From: Planctomycetota bacterium
GTDB lineage: Bacteria > Planctomycetota > UBA1135 > UBA2386
Reading direction: 5' to 3'
Assembly (NCBI GenBank): GCA_028281765.1
Contig: JANQJF010000050.1
Span: 1 to 64,000, forward strand
DNA: 64,000 nt
A program made the position numbers and the translations under genes. Shown piece after piece: positions 17,838 through 26,821 of the stretch. Numbering within the stretch: position 1 is the stretch's first letter; every line of letters begins with the position of its first letter. The notes under the pieces were generated by a model. The model had not been told where the DNA came from and made no database searches. It worked only from the letters and a program-made list of their open reading frames with translations.

Positions 17838-17913
17838 CCCGAATTCGTCGCCGGGGTACTCGCGGAAGTGCGCAAGTAGCCCAAACCCGCACCATTCCGT
17901 CGGCGCCCTTCGA

Positions 17914-18600
17914 CTAGCGCATCCCGCGCGCCACCGTGCGATGCACGACGGCGTCTATTTCGCCATTCGTTCCGAATGCGCTCGTGAGTCCGAGCGCGAG
18001 GGTCTCTTGCGCGTCGTCCGCATCGAGGCCAGCCAGCGCGTAGTCGGCGAAGACGCCTGGCGATTCGAAGCGCGTCAGGTGGGTGGTCGGGGCGACTTCG
18101 ACGCCGCGGAGGCTGGATTCGACCAATGCGTCGGTCCATTCGTCTGCGGTCGGGCCGGTCCAGCGCGCGGGCTCGCTCGTCTCGAGCTGGCTCCAGACTT
18201 CCGCGAGCGGCTCGCAAGCCGTCGATCCCGGATGGTCGAGCACGAAGCGTCCGCCAGGGCGTAGTCCGCGCCGGACGATTTCGCCCCAGCGCTCCAGCGG
18301 CCAGCCGACGTTCCAGCTCGGGCATGCGAAGACCGCGTCGAATCGGCCGAACTCCTCCGTGCCGTCCGGTTGGATCGCGATGACGTGCATCCCGTCTTGG
18401 CCGATCGCACGCACGCGATCGGCGAGCGCCTCGTCGGGTTCGAGCACGACGAGGGTGCCGTCCCTACCGATCAGTTCGAGGATCGCGCGCGATTGCTGCA
18501 CGTGGTGCCCGGTCAGCTGCAGGACCCGCTCGCCCTTGCGAATGTCGAGCGACTGCAGGGACTCGTGCAACCAGGGCGCGGTCTCGAACACGTCGTGCAT
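17914..18600 (-). CDS. Putative SAM-dependent methyltransferase-like protein
   Basis: 228 aa. The fold pattern of class I methyltransferases is visible: a motif I strand ERVLQLTGHHVQQSRAIL (residues 20-37), an acidic end of strand 2 in LVVLEPDEAL, then FDAVFACPSWN and LRPGGRFVLDHPG for motifs IV-VI. Motif I lacks the usual GxGxG glycines (TGHHV), so SAM binding may be altered or lost. The ATG at 18600 overlaps the RNase Z stop by one base (TGATG), so translation is probably coupled. Substrate unknown; the pairing with a tRNA-processing enzyme hints at RNA metabolism, but only weakly. Confidence 0.65.
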   Translation of the reverse strand: MHDVFETAPWLHESLQSLDIRKGERVLQLTGHHVQQSRAILELIGRDGTLVVLEPDEALADRVRAIGQDGMHVIAIQPDGTEEFGRFDAVFACPSWNVGWPLERWGEIVRRGLRPGGRFVLDHPGSTACEPLAEVWSQLETSEPARWTGPTADEWTDALVESSLRGVEVAPTTHLTRFESPGVFADYALAGLDADDAQETLALGLTSAFGTNGEIDAVVHRTVARGMR

Positions 18601-19523
18601 CACGAAGTCGCTCGAATCGGGGGTGGCACGGGCACGCGCAAGCCGTCTTCCGCGGCGACCGAGTCGTCGTGGATCTCGCGGGCTTCGGCGACGAACGCCG
18701 ACGTGTCGGAGTAACGCTGGCTGAAGTGAGTCAGCACGAGGCGGCGGGCGCCCGACTCCTTCGCGATCGTCGCGGCCTGTTTCGCAGTCAGATGCGCGTG
18801 CGAGTGGGCTTCGCGCGCCTCCGACTCGAGATACGTCGACTCGCAGATCAGCATGTCCACGTCCCGCGCGAGCTCGAACGCGTTGTCGCACAGCCGCGTG
18901 TCCATGATGAACGCCGCGCTCTGGCCGCGGCGCTGCGTGCCGAAGTCTTCGAGCGAGAACTCCTTGCCGTCGATCTGGACTTGGCCTTCGCGCTTCAGGT
19001 CGCCGACGGCCCGGCCGACGATGCCGGCTGCGCTGAGTTCGTTCGCGTCGACGTTCCACTGCGGCGGTTCTTCGATGCGGAAGCCGAAGCACTCGATCGT
19101 GTGGTCGAGGCGGAGGGCGGACACCCGCAGGTCCCGATCCTCGTCGAGCACTCCCGGCCCCTCGATCGGACGCGGGTCGATCTTCGCGACGTCGTGGAAC
19201 GCGGACGCGTGCCGGAGCCGCTCATAGAAGTGATTGCCGGACGCTGGAAAGTGGGCCGGGATCCGGTGCGGCACGTTGTCGAGCGAGATGCGCTGCACCA
19301 TGCTCGCGAGGCCGAGGCAGTGGTCGCCGTGGAAGTGCGTGACGAAGATCCGCGTGATCGACGTCGCCGTCACGCCCGCGAGGATCATCTGCCGCTGCGT
19401 GCCTTCGCCGGGATCGAAGAGCAGACCGTGTCCGTCCCACCGCAGGAAATACCCATTGTGGTTGCGGTGCCGGGTCGGGACCTGGCTGCTCGTGCCGAGC
19501 ACGACGAGTTCGCGGACGGACAT
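18600..19523 (-). CDS. rnz: Ribonuclease Z (tRNA 3'-processing endonuclease)
   Basis: 307-aa metallo-beta-lactamase-fold enzyme that removes 3' trailers from tRNA precursors. The zinc motif HFHGDHCLG is at residues 63-71. Further ligands are the Asp in FIMDTR and the His in VLTHFSQRY. FDPGEGTQRQM near residue 36 is the tRNase Z-specific motif, and CESTY plus HSHAHLTAKQAA gives the distal His. Length is typical of the short bacterial form. Divergent from glpD with 89 bp between. Confidence 0.93.
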   Translation of the reverse strand: MSVRELVVLGTSSQVPTRHRNHNGYFLRWDGHGLLFDPGEGTQRQMILAGVTATSITRIFVTHFHGDHCLGLASMVQRISLDNVPHRIPAHFPASGNHFYERLRHASAFHDVAKIDPRPIEGPGVLDEDRDLRVSALRLDHTIECFGFRIEEPPQWNVDANELSAAGIVGRAVGDLKREGQVQIDGKEFSLEDFGTQRRGQSAAFIMDTRLCDNAFELARDVDMLICESTYLESEAREAHSHAHLTAKQAATIAKESGARRLVLTHFSQRYSDTSAFVAEAREIHDDSVAAEDGLRVPVPPPIRATS

Positions 19524-19612
19524 GTCCGCCGGAGTCTACACTCGAATTCGGCGATCTCTCCCCGCAGGATCGTTTCGTGTCGGGCGGCCCGGTGGCCGAT
19601 ATTGTGGGTGTG

Positions 19613-21169
19613 ATGCGCACGGATCCAGCGACGCTCGAGGCACGCACGTTCGACGTGCTGGTCGTCGGCGGTGGGATCCAGGGAGCCGCGATCGCCCGGG
19701 AGGCCGCGCTCCGTGGCGTCGACGTCCTCCTGATCGATCGCGACGACTACGCGTCCGGCACCAGCATGCGGAGCTCGCGGCTCGTGCACGGCGGGGTGCG
19801 CTATCTCCAGCAGGGGCACCTGTCGCTCGTGCGCGAAGCCCTGGCCGAACGCGAGCGACTGCTGCGGCTGGCGCCGCACCTGGTTCGGCCCCTGCCGATG
19901 CTGATGCCGTTCTTCGACGACGGCGGCGGTGCGCACCGCTGGCTCGTGCGATTCGGCCTGCGGCTCTACTCCTGGCTCGCGCGCGGCAGCACGCTCCCGA
20001 GGCCTCGCTATCACCGCCCGGATTCGTGCGCGCGGCTTTTCCCGGGGATCCGCACGCGTGGGTTGCACGGGGGCAGCCTGTTCTACGACGGGCGCACCGA
20101 GGATCTGCGGCTGACGCTGGCCGTGCTGCAGGGAGCCGTCGAGGCCGGCGCCGCGGCGTGCAATCACCTGGAGCTGTGTGGGATCTCGGCCGACGGCTCG
20201 ATCGAGCTGCGCGATCGGATCGGCGATCGGGCGATCTCGGTGCGCGCGCGCCACGTATTCAACGTCGCCGGTCCTGCGCTCGACGACGTGCGCCGGAAGT
20301 GCGGCATCGACGGGGACGATCTCGTGCGGCTCAGCCGGGGTTCGCACCTCGTGTTCGATCCGCGCGAAGGGGAGGTGTCGCTCGGCGCGTTCCTGCCCGA
20401 TGACCGGATCCAGTTCGTGATTCCGCATCCTGACGGCACGGTCTGTGGCACGACCGACGTCGATGAAGCGAAGGAAAACGCGCACGGTCCGCCGCCGCAG
20501 GAAGACGTCGACTACATGCTCGACGCGCTCGCGCACATGCTCGAGTCGCCGCCGACGCGAGACGACGTGCGCTTCGCGTATGCCGGCTGGCGGGCCCTGC
20601 CCGCGGGACGCGGACCCTCGGGAGCGCTGAATCGGGAAGCGTTCGTCGTGCCCGAACCCGCGGCGCACGATGCATGCACCGTGCATTCGGTAGTCGGTGG
20701 CAAGCTGACGACGCACCGCTCACTCGCCGAGCGCGCCGTCAACGAAGTGCTGGGCATTCGCGATGCTTCGCCCTCTCGGGCGCTCGCCCTGCCTGGAGGG
20801 GACGGGCCGCGCGAAGTCGGGGACCCGCTCTGGTGGCGCCACGGCAGCCGGGCCCGCAACGTCCGCGCGCTCGCGGCCGGTCAGCCCGCGCTCTTCGAGC
20901 GGATCGCGCCCGATCGCGACCTGTGGCGAGTCGAGGCGATCTACGCGCTGCGCACCCAGGGGGCGGTGACGTTCGCGGACCTGATGATCCGGCGGCTGTT
21001 CCATTCGCTCGGCCCGAGTATCGACGAAGCGTCGCTGCGCGAGATGCACGAGCTGTATCTCCGTGAGCGCACGGTCGAGATCGATCGCGATTTCGACGAA
21101 GATCGGGAGCTCCTGTTCGACGAACTCGCGCGGCTGAGTGGCCGTTCGACGCCGTCGTCCACGAGATGA
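19613..21169 (+). CDS. glpD: Glycerol-3-phosphate dehydrogenase (FAD-dependent)
   Basis: 518 aa. Oxidises sn-glycerol 3-phosphate to dihydroxyacetone phosphate and feeds electrons to quinones at the inner membrane. The FAD-binding motif VVGGGIQGAAIAREAALRG is near residue 16, followed by SMRSSRLVHGGVRYLQQG, the family hallmark. HSVVGGKLTTHRSLAE near 360 and the C-terminal DAO_C helical domain are present. The ATG at 19613 was chosen over an upstream frame opening at 19577 because it places the FAD loop at the usual position. The stop overlaps the next start by four bases (ATGA), implying coupling with the thioredoxin-NHL protein. Confidence 0.93.
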   Translation: MRTDPATLEARTFDVLVVGGGIQGAAIAREAALRGVDVLLIDRDDYASGTSMRSSRLVHGGVRYLQQGHLSLVREALAERERLLRLAPHLVRPLPMLMPFFDDGGGAHRWLVRFGLRLYSWLARGSTLPRPRYHRPDSCARLFPGIRTRGLHGGSLFYDGRTEDLRLTLAVLQGAVEAGAAACNHLELCGISADGSIELRDRIGDRAISVRARHVFNVAGPALDDVRRKCGIDGDDLVRLSRGSHLVFDPREGEVSLGAFLPDDRIQFVIPHPDGTVCGTTDVDEAKENAHGPPPQEDVDYMLDALAHMLESPPTRDDVRFAYAGWRALPAGRGPSGALNREAFVVPEPAAHDACTVHSVVGGKLTTHRSLAERAVNEVLGIRDASPSRALALPGGDGPREVGDPLWWRHGSRARNVRALAAGQPALFERIAPDRDLWRVEAIYALRTQGAVTFADLMIRRLFHSLGPSIDEASLREMHELYLRERTVEIDRDFDEDRELLFDELARLSGRSTPSSTR

Positions 21170-22581
21170 TCGACCACGCGCCCGACTTTCCTCCGCACGC
21201 CGAGTGGCTCAACACGACCTATCCGTTGAGTCTCGAGGCGGAGCTGTGCGGCCAGGTCGTGCTGATCGTGTTCTGGTCGGCGAGCTGCATCCATTCGACG
21301 CACGTACTGCAGTCCGTCGACGAGCTGTTGCCGCGGTTCGAAGGTCGACCGTTCGCGGCGGTCGCCGTGCACACGCCGCGCAACGACGCGGAGAGTGACA
21401 CCGGATTCGTCGGCCGCGCGATCGATAAGGCCGGGCTCAAGATCCCCGTTCTCGTCGACAACGACGCGGCGACGTGGGACGCCTACGGCTGCACCGCGTG
21501 GCCGACGATCGCGGTCCTCGACTCGGGGTCGTGTCTGCGCTTCGTCGGTGCCGGTGAGGCCGATGCCGAACGACTCGGAGAAGCGATCGAGGCGCTCGTC
21601 GACGAGGCGGAGCAGGACGGTCATTTCGGGAGTGGCGTCCTGCACGATCCAATGCCGCTCGACGACGGCCGGTCGCTCGCGTTCCCGACGAAGCTCGCGT
21701 TCGACCCGGAGTCGGGATTGCTGTGGATCGCGGACACGGGTCACCATCGACTGCTCGCGGTCGATCCCGAATCCGGCGTGATCCAGGCGACCGTCGGGAA
21801 CGGCGTCCAAGGATGCGCGGACGGCGAGTTCGACGGCGTCGAGTTCTCGTCGCCGCGTGGGCTGCTCGTGCACGACGGCATGGTCTACGTCGCGGACAGC
21901 GGCAACCACTCGATCCGGTCCGTGGATATTCGTCGCGGCTACGTCACGCGCATCCTCGGGCACGGGTTCCTGCAGCACGATCGTGCGGGCGGTCGGTGCG
22001 GTCGCGCGCAGGGGATCCTCTCGCCGTGGGACCTCGCCTGGCACGACGACGGCATGCTCGTCGCGGTTGCCGGGGAGCACCAGATCTGGAAGGTCGATCC
22101 ATACGACCAGCACGGCGTCGCGTTCGCGGGTGCGGGTTCGCGCGGCAGCGACGATGGCGTCGCACAAGATGCGACCATGGCCCAGCCGATGGGCGTCGCG
22201 AGCGACTTCGAGAACGCGGTGTTCGTCGACGCGGACGGCGGCGCGTTGCGCCGTCTCGACGGGGACCGCGTCGAGACGCTCGTGCAGGGTGCGCCGTTGT
22301 CCCACCCGCGCGGCGTCACGCTCGTCGACGGTGAGGTCTGGGTCGTCGATGCGCACGCCGACTTGCTCGGTCGCTTCGATCCGGATTCCGGCACGATCGA
22401 GCCGCTCGATACCGGAGATCTCCAGCTGGCCGCGCCCGAAGGACTCGCGGTGTGGGGCGATCGGATCTACGTCGCGGACACCGACAACCACCGGATCGTC
22501 GTCGTGCCGAAGGGTGGAGGGGAGTCGACCGAGCTCGAGATTCGCGAGGAACCCGGCGAGAGTGTCGACGAAGAGACGTAG
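21166..22581 (+). CDS. Thioredoxin-like/NHL-repeat protein (NHLRC2-like)
   Basis: 471 aa. Residues 10-140 form a thioredoxin-like domain (VVLIVFWSASCIHSTHVL, VDNDAATWDAYGCTAWPTIAVLD with the cis-Pro), in which the usual CxxC is reduced to a single Cys (SASC). Residues 165-460 hold about five NHL repeats (GLLWIADTGHHRLLAVD, MVYVADSGNHSIRSVD, RIYVADTDNHRIVVV), forming a six-bladed propeller. The architecture is that of NHLRC2 and bacterial homologues. No signal peptide is visible, so it is probably cytosolic. It overlaps glpD by 4 bp. The function of the family is unsettled; with only one active-site Cys, simple disulfide reduction is unlikely. Confidence 0.82.
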   Translation: MIDHAPDFPPHAEWLNTTYPLSLEAELCGQVVLIVFWSASCIHSTHVLQSVDELLPRFEGRPFAAVAVHTPRNDAESDTGFVGRAIDKAGLKIPVLVDNDAATWDAYGCTAWPTIAVLDSGSCLRFVGAGEADAERLGEAIEALVDEAEQDGHFGSGVLHDPMPLDDGRSLAFPTKLAFDPESGLLWIADTGHHRLLAVDPESGVIQATVGNGVQGCADGEFDGVEFSSPRGLLVHDGMVYVADSGNHSIRSVDIRRGYVTRILGHGFLQHDRAGGRCGRAQGILSPWDLAWHDDGMLVAVAGEHQIWKVDPYDQHGVAFAGAGSRGSDDGVAQDATMAQPMGVASDFENAVFVDADGGALRRLDGDRVETLVQGAPLSHPRGVTLVDGEVWVVDAHADLLGRFDPDSGTIEPLDTGDLQLAAPEGLAVWGDRIYVADTDNHRIVVVPKGGGESTELEIREEPGESVDEET

Positions 22582-22599
22582 CCGTGCTGCGGCGAACGG

Positions 22600-23736
22600 T
22601 CAGTCGATGCGCAGAGTCTCGATCGTCCTGTCGGGCTTCTGCACCGTGAAACGGGCGAGCGCCGCTGGCTCGATCGTGCCCCAGCCACTCGCATCGAGGA
22701 GCGCGGCCGGGTTCGCGGCCGAGACCGTCGCGAGGTCGATGGCGTCGACGTCTCCGAGCTTCGTGCAGAATGCGTCCGCGGCCGCGGTCATCGTGAGTGC
22801 GGAGCCCGCGAGCGTTCCGGCGTCGTCGCGTACGACGCCGTCGCGAAGAGAGACGCGGGCGCCGGCGAGTTCGTAGTCACCGTCCGGCATGCCGGCGGCC
22901 GCGACAGCGTCGGTGACGAGGATCGTGCGGCTACTGCCGAGGCAGCGATACGCGACGCGTGCGGCGATCTCGTCGAGGTGCACGCCGTCGAGGATGAGGC
23001 ACGCGAAGAGCCGATCGTCGTCGAGCGCGTGTCCGACGATGCCCGGATCGCGGTGGTGGAGGGGGCTCATCGCGTTGAACAGGTGCGTCACGCTGCGCGC
23101 GCCGGCGTCGACGCAGTCGCCGAAGCCCGTCGTCGACGAAGCGTGGCCCAGCGAGACCGCGACGTCGGCGCCGCGGAGACGTTCGATCGCCTCGGGGGCA
23201 CCCGGGCGCCCGGGCGCCACCGTCACGAGCGCGAGGTGTCCGCGTCCGGCTTCGACCAGAGCGTCGACACGTTCGGGCGTCGGATCGACGAACGCGTCTT
23301 CGTCGTGCGCCCCTCGCACTTCGAGGAACGGTCCTTCCGCGTGGATGCCGAGCGGCACGGCGCCATCGGTCGGTCCCGATTCGATCCAGTCCGCCACGGC
23401 CCGGATCTGGGCGCACAGGGTCTCGAACGGCGCGGTGATCAGCGTCGGCAGGAACGCGGCGGCACCGCCGACCGCGACCGCGCGGGCGACGGTGTCGAGC
23501 GCATCGGGCGTCGCCTCGTCGACGCTGCGTCCGCCGGCCCCGTTGACCTGCAGATCGATCATTCCCGGCAGCAGGAGGCCATCGACGTCGACCGTGCGAT
23601 CTGCGGTCATGCGATCCGCGGTCATCGCAGAACCGATGGATTTCACCACACCGTCCTCGATCAGCACCTCGGTGCCGGCGGTGGCGAGGCCATCCGCGAG
23701 AGCGATGGCGTGGGGTCGCAGAAGAACCGTGCCCAT
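22600..23736 (-). CDS. nagA: N-acetylglucosamine-6-phosphate deacetylase
   Basis: 378 aa. Hydrolyses GlcNAc-6-phosphate to GlcN-6-phosphate during amino-sugar catabolism or peptidoglycan recycling. Amidohydrolase landmarks are DLQVNGAGG, the metal-binding HAEGPFLEVRGAHDE, VSLGHASSTT, THLFNAMSPLHHR and the catalytic Asp in LVTDAVAAAGM. The ATG at 23736 (MGTVLLRPHAIAL) fits the family; a frame extension to 23778 adds 14 residues without support. Converges with the NHL gene, with 18 bp between. No nagB or GlcNAc transporter is nearby. Confidence 0.92.
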   Translation of the reverse strand: MGTVLLRPHAIALADGLATAGTEVLIEDGVVKSIGSAMTADRMTADRTVDVDGLLLPGMIDLQVNGAGGRSVDEATPDALDTVARAVAVGGAAAFLPTLITAPFETLCAQIRAVADWIESGPTDGAVPLGIHAEGPFLEVRGAHDEDAFVDPTPERVDALVEAGRGHLALVTVAPGRPGAPEAIERLRGADVAVSLGHASSTTGFGDCVDAGARSVTHLFNAMSPLHHRDPGIVGHALDDDRLFACLILDGVHLDEIAARVAYRCLGSSRTILVTDAVAAAGMPDGDYELAGARVSLRDGVVRDDAGTLAGSALTMTAAADAFCTKLGDVDAIDLATVSAANPAALLDASGWGTIEPAALARFTVQKPDRTIETLRID

Positions 23737-23807
23737 GACGACCGACAAACTATGATCCGGGCTCGCATCCGTCGTCAACCTCGCGGGCGAAGCGTCAGCA
23801 TCACACT

Positions 23808-25457
23808 TTGGCTCTGAACCCAGTCGAACGTCTCCGTTTTCTTCCCCTGACCGTCATCGGGGCCGCTCTCGGTATCGCCGCGGTGTGGCTCGCCAAGCTG
23901 CCGGTCGATCCCGAACCGCGGCTCTACGAAGACCTCTTCCACCTGATTCGCAGCGAAGAGGATCCATTCGAGATCACCTCGGAGAAGCGCCTGCCGCTGC
24001 TGCGTCCGCTCGGGGACTTCGATCTGGTGACCCAGATCGAGCTGCCGACCGGGTCGGAGCTCGATCTGCTGTTCCACATCGTCCACCCGGTTCGGCGGGA
24101 CGGTGGCGAGATGGAGCTGTTCCACGCGCGCTTCGACGTGCTGCGGGTGTCGACGATCAAAGAGGGCGGACCGTTCCTCACGCGGGAGGAGGCACTGTTC
24201 GATCAGCCATCGCCCGGTGGCCATCTGATCTCGGCGGGACATCCGGCGACGGTCCACCTGCAGGGGCGCGGGCATCTCGTGCGCGCGAACGTCGCGGGCA
24301 AGTGGACGCCCTGGTACGAGTCCGCCGACAGCCGCGGCTCGATCATCATGATGCTGCACGGGGAAGGGACCGCGCTGGTCCGCTACCTCAACCTGCAGCC
24401 GTTGCAGCGCGAGGTCAGCAATCAGCCCTGGCTCTGGTGCGGCGCCGCCGGCGCGATCATCGGCCTGCTGATGGGGCTGTTCGGGTGCACGATGGTCGCG
24501 GGGTTGCGCGCGCTCGTGGCGTTGCCGGTCTGCGCGGCGCTCGCCGGTGTCTTCACGCTGTGGCATCTGCTTCCCGAGGTGCAGCCGTCGCTGACCGGCA
24601 CGATGGCCGCGGCGCTGTCCGGGCTGCCGTTGACGGTCGCCCTCGCGTTCGGCGCGCGGCTGCGCGCGCTGGCGATCGTCTCCGTGGCCGTGCTCGCGAT
24701 GTGGGAGCTCACGGTGCGCGAGGAGCACCGGCGCATGGAGCCGTTCGAGGATCCGCAGCTCTCGGCATATCTGGGCCGAAACTCGGGTGAGATGTCGTTC
24801 GACATCCTGGGTCCCGAGCTCGACGCGGATCTGGCCGTGCACAAGCCGTTCGACGTAGACCGGCGCATCGTGTTCGCCGGTGGCGGGATCTGGTACGAGT
24901 CGGGCGGCATCCGGGCGCCGGAGAAGAACATCGGGCCGCTCGCGGCCGCGCAGCTGGGTCAGAAGCTCGGCGCGAGGGTCGACGGCGTCGTGATCCCGAC
25001 CCTCTACAGCTCGGCCGCGCAGCAGTACGCGATGCTCGAGCGCTTCGTGGTCGGCCCGTTCGCGCCGGACGCGGTCGTGTTCGCGATCACGGCGGACGAG
25101 CTCGACGCGACCGAGAAGTACGCGCCGCGCGACGTGTTCGAAGGGAAGGTCGAGCTGCCGACCGGGTTCGGTCTCGAACTCGTCCGACTCTGGCGGATGT
25201 CTTGGACCGAAGACGTGCCCGCCGGCTCACCGGAGATCCTGGCCGAGACGCTGGCCGAACTCGCGGACTTGTCGAAGCGTCGCGGTTTCGAGGTCGCTCT
25301 GTATCGACCGGAGACGCTGCCCGGGATTCTCAACGACGTCGTCGTCGCGGCCGCGCAGAGCCACGGTTGGCCCGTGCTCGACCGGTCGGACGGGGAGTCG
25401 TACCTTGCGACGGCCCAGCGACACGCGGACGCCCTGTTCACGCTCTTCGAGAACTGA
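23808..25457 (+). CDS. Multipass membrane protein with degenerate SGNH-hydrolase-like C-terminal domain
   Basis: 549 aa, not assigned to a known family. An N-terminal membrane segment (about 10-30) is followed by an extracytoplasmic beta-rich region (35-200), then four membrane segments (about 208-305) and a soluble C-terminal domain (about 340-549). That domain follows the SGNH/GDSL order: RIVFAGGGIWYESGG where GDS would be, then NIGPLAAAQLG, a strand, AAQQYAMLERFV and PDAVVFAITADEL in place of the GxND block. The nucleophile Ser and the C-terminal DxxH are not evident, so it may be catalytically dead or divergent. The start is TTG with no good ribosome-binding site and is uncertain. It overlaps arfB by one base (TGATG). 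Confidence 0.7.
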   Translation: MALNPVERLRFLPLTVIGAALGIAAVWLAKLPVDPEPRLYEDLFHLIRSEEDPFEITSEKRLPLLRPLGDFDLVTQIELPTGSELDLLFHIVHPVRRDGGEMELFHARFDVLRVSTIKEGGPFLTREEALFDQPSPGGHLISAGHPATVHLQGRGHLVRANVAGKWTPWYESADSRGSIIMMLHGEGTALVRYLNLQPLQREVSNQPWLWCGAAGAIIGLLMGLFGCTMVAGLRALVALPVCAALAGVFTLWHLLPEVQPSLTGTMAAALSGLPLTVALAFGARLRALAIVSVAVLAMWELTVREEHRRMEPFEDPQLSAYLGRNSGEMSFDILGPELDADLAVHKPFDVDRRIVFAGGGIWYESGGIRAPEKNIGPLAAAQLGQKLGARVDGVVIPTLYSSAAQQYAMLERFVVGPFAPDAVVFAITADELDATEKYAPRDVFEGKVELPTGFGLELVRLWRMSWTEDVPAGSPEILAETLAELADLSKRRGFEVALYRPETLPGILNDVVVAAAQSHGWPVLDRSDGESYLATAQRHADALFTLFEN

Positions 25458-25897
25458 TGGCCGACCCGCGGGATCTCCGACTGCGCGGGGATCGCGTTTT
25501 GCCGGGGCGACTGCTCTCGGTCCGATTCTCGCGGTCCGGCGGACCCGGCGGGCAGAACGTCAACAAGGTCGAGACCAAGGTCGACCTGCGCCTCGACCTC
25601 GATGCGGCCGTCGAATTCCTCGGTGAGCGACCGGTCGCGCGGGTCCGGGAGAACTGGCCGACGCGCCTCGACGGCGACGGCCGCCTCCAGGTCGTGTGTG
25701 ACGAGCACCGCTCGCAGGCGCGCAATATGGAGACCGCGCTCGTCCGACTCGAAGACATCCTCAACGCCGCGTTGACACCGCCGAAACGGCGCCGCAAGAC
25801 CAAGCCGACGCGTGGCAGCGTCGAACGACGTCTCAAAGCCAAGCGCGTTCGAGGCGAGACGAAGAAGGGTCGCAAGCCGCCCGATCGGGACGGCTGA
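25457..25897 (+). CDS. arfB: Peptidyl-tRNA hydrolase ArfB (ribosome rescue)
   Basis: 146 aa. A class I release-factor-like protein that hydrolyses peptidyl-tRNA on stalled ribosomes. The catalytic GGQ motif is in SGGPGGQNVNKVETKVDL (GGQ at residues 31-33). The C-terminal tail is Lys/Arg-rich (KRRRKTKPTRG to the end), as needed to enter the empty mRNA channel. Length is typical (E. coli ArfB has 140 residues). The ATG at 25457 shares its A with the TGA of the upstream membrane-protein gene; longer upstream frames are shadows. Confidence 0.92.
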   Translation: MADPRDLRLRGDRVLPGRLLSVRFSRSGGPGGQNVNKVETKVDLRLDLDAAVEFLGERPVARVRENWPTRLDGDGRLQVVCDEHRSQARNMETALVRLEDILNAALTPPKRRRKTKPTRGSVERRLKAKRVRGETKKGRKPPDRDG

Positions 25898-25945
25898 GAG
25901 GCTGTGAACACGGTCTGAGACGCAAGGCACGCCCAGAATTGGTCG

Positions 25946-26821
25946 ATGGACGGCAGTATGGGGAATGCGCCGCCTGTCATCGTTCCGCAACCGATTCGGA
26001 CCGAGGTCGAACGCCGTCTGCGTGACGACGACCTCGATCTGCCGGTCCTCCCGAAGGTCGCGATGGACGTCCTGCAGCTGTGTCGGTCGGCCGAGGCCGA
26101 CGCGCAGAAGATCTCCGACATCCTGCATGGCGACCAGTCGATAGCCGGCAACGTGATGCGCATCGCGAACTCCCCGCTGAGTGGTGCGTCGGTCAAGATC
26201 ACGTCGCTGCAGCAGGCGGTGAGTCGACTCGGCATTCGGCACATCGTCGAGCTCGTCGTCGCGATCTCGACGCAGGGCAAGATGTTCGAGGTCCCCGCCA
26301 AGTGGCAGCCGGTCGTCGGAGACGTTCGCCACGCGTCGCTGGTCACCGCGCTGTGCGCGAAGGAGGTCGCGCGCATGGGGCGGGCCAACGTCGAGACCGC
26401 GTTCCTGCAGGGTCTGCTCCACGACATGGGCAAGCCGATCCTGCTGATGTTGCTCGACGAACTCGAGGAGCGAACCGGGGCCGAGTGGGATCTCGACGAG
26501 ATCTCTGCGTCGATCGAAGAACTGCACGCGTCGATCGGCGCGCGGCTGTGCGAGTCGTGGGATCTGCCCGAACCGATCGGTGCGGCCATCTCCCACCAAA
26601 ACGATTGGCAGGGGCTCGACGATCCGCCGCAGGGTGCGCCGCTGATCTCGCTCGCGAGTCAGATCGCCGAGATCGCGCTCGGCGACGAGGAGCACGCCGT
26701 GTCGCCAGACGCGCTCGACGGGGACGCGCTCGAGCAACTCAACCTGTATCCCGACGAGGCCGCCGAACTCTGCGGCATGACCGATCACCTCGTCGAAGTC
26801 GCTGCGGAGCTCGGATCGTGA
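25946..26821 (+). CDS. HDOD domain protein
   Basis: 291 aa. The HDOD output-domain pattern begins with DDDLDLPVLPKVAMDVLQL (residues 25-43) and continues with ISDILHGDQSIAGNVMRIANSPLSG, the classic HDOD core. An HD-type motif, FLQGLLHDMGKPILL, is present at residues 152-166. No receiver, GGDEF or other partner domain is attached. HDOD proteins act in signalling in ways still poorly understood. A second ATG lies four codons in. The stop overlaps sthA by one base (TGATG). Confidence 0.88.
   Translation: MDGSMGNAPPVIVPQPIRTEVERRLRDDDLDLPVLPKVAMDVLQLCRSAEADAQKISDILHGDQSIAGNVMRIANSPLSGASVKITSLQQAVSRLGIRHIVELVVAISTQGKMFEVPAKWQPVVGDVRHASLVTALCAKEVARMGRANVETAFLQGLLHDMGKPILLMLLDELEERTGAEWDLDEISASIEELHASIGARLCESWDLPEPIGAAISHQNDWQGLDDPPQGAPLISLASQIAEIALGDEEHAVSPDALDGDALEQLNLYPDEAAELCGMTDHLVEVAAELGS

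Larger units (their letters stand above)
17518..17913. other. Repeat-rich intergenic island
   Basis: This 396-bp gap between the methyltransferase stop and the ABC operon start holds no credible gene. It contains an outer 12-bp inverted repeat (17557-17649), a four-copy 13-bp tandem repeat (17685-17736) and a long inverted repeat with nested hairpin and 7-bp tandem repeats (17751-17837). The sequence is locally richer in G-runs than the flanking genes. It could be a REP/MITE-like element, a complex terminator or a regulatory leader for the ABC operon. Confidence 0.6.
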
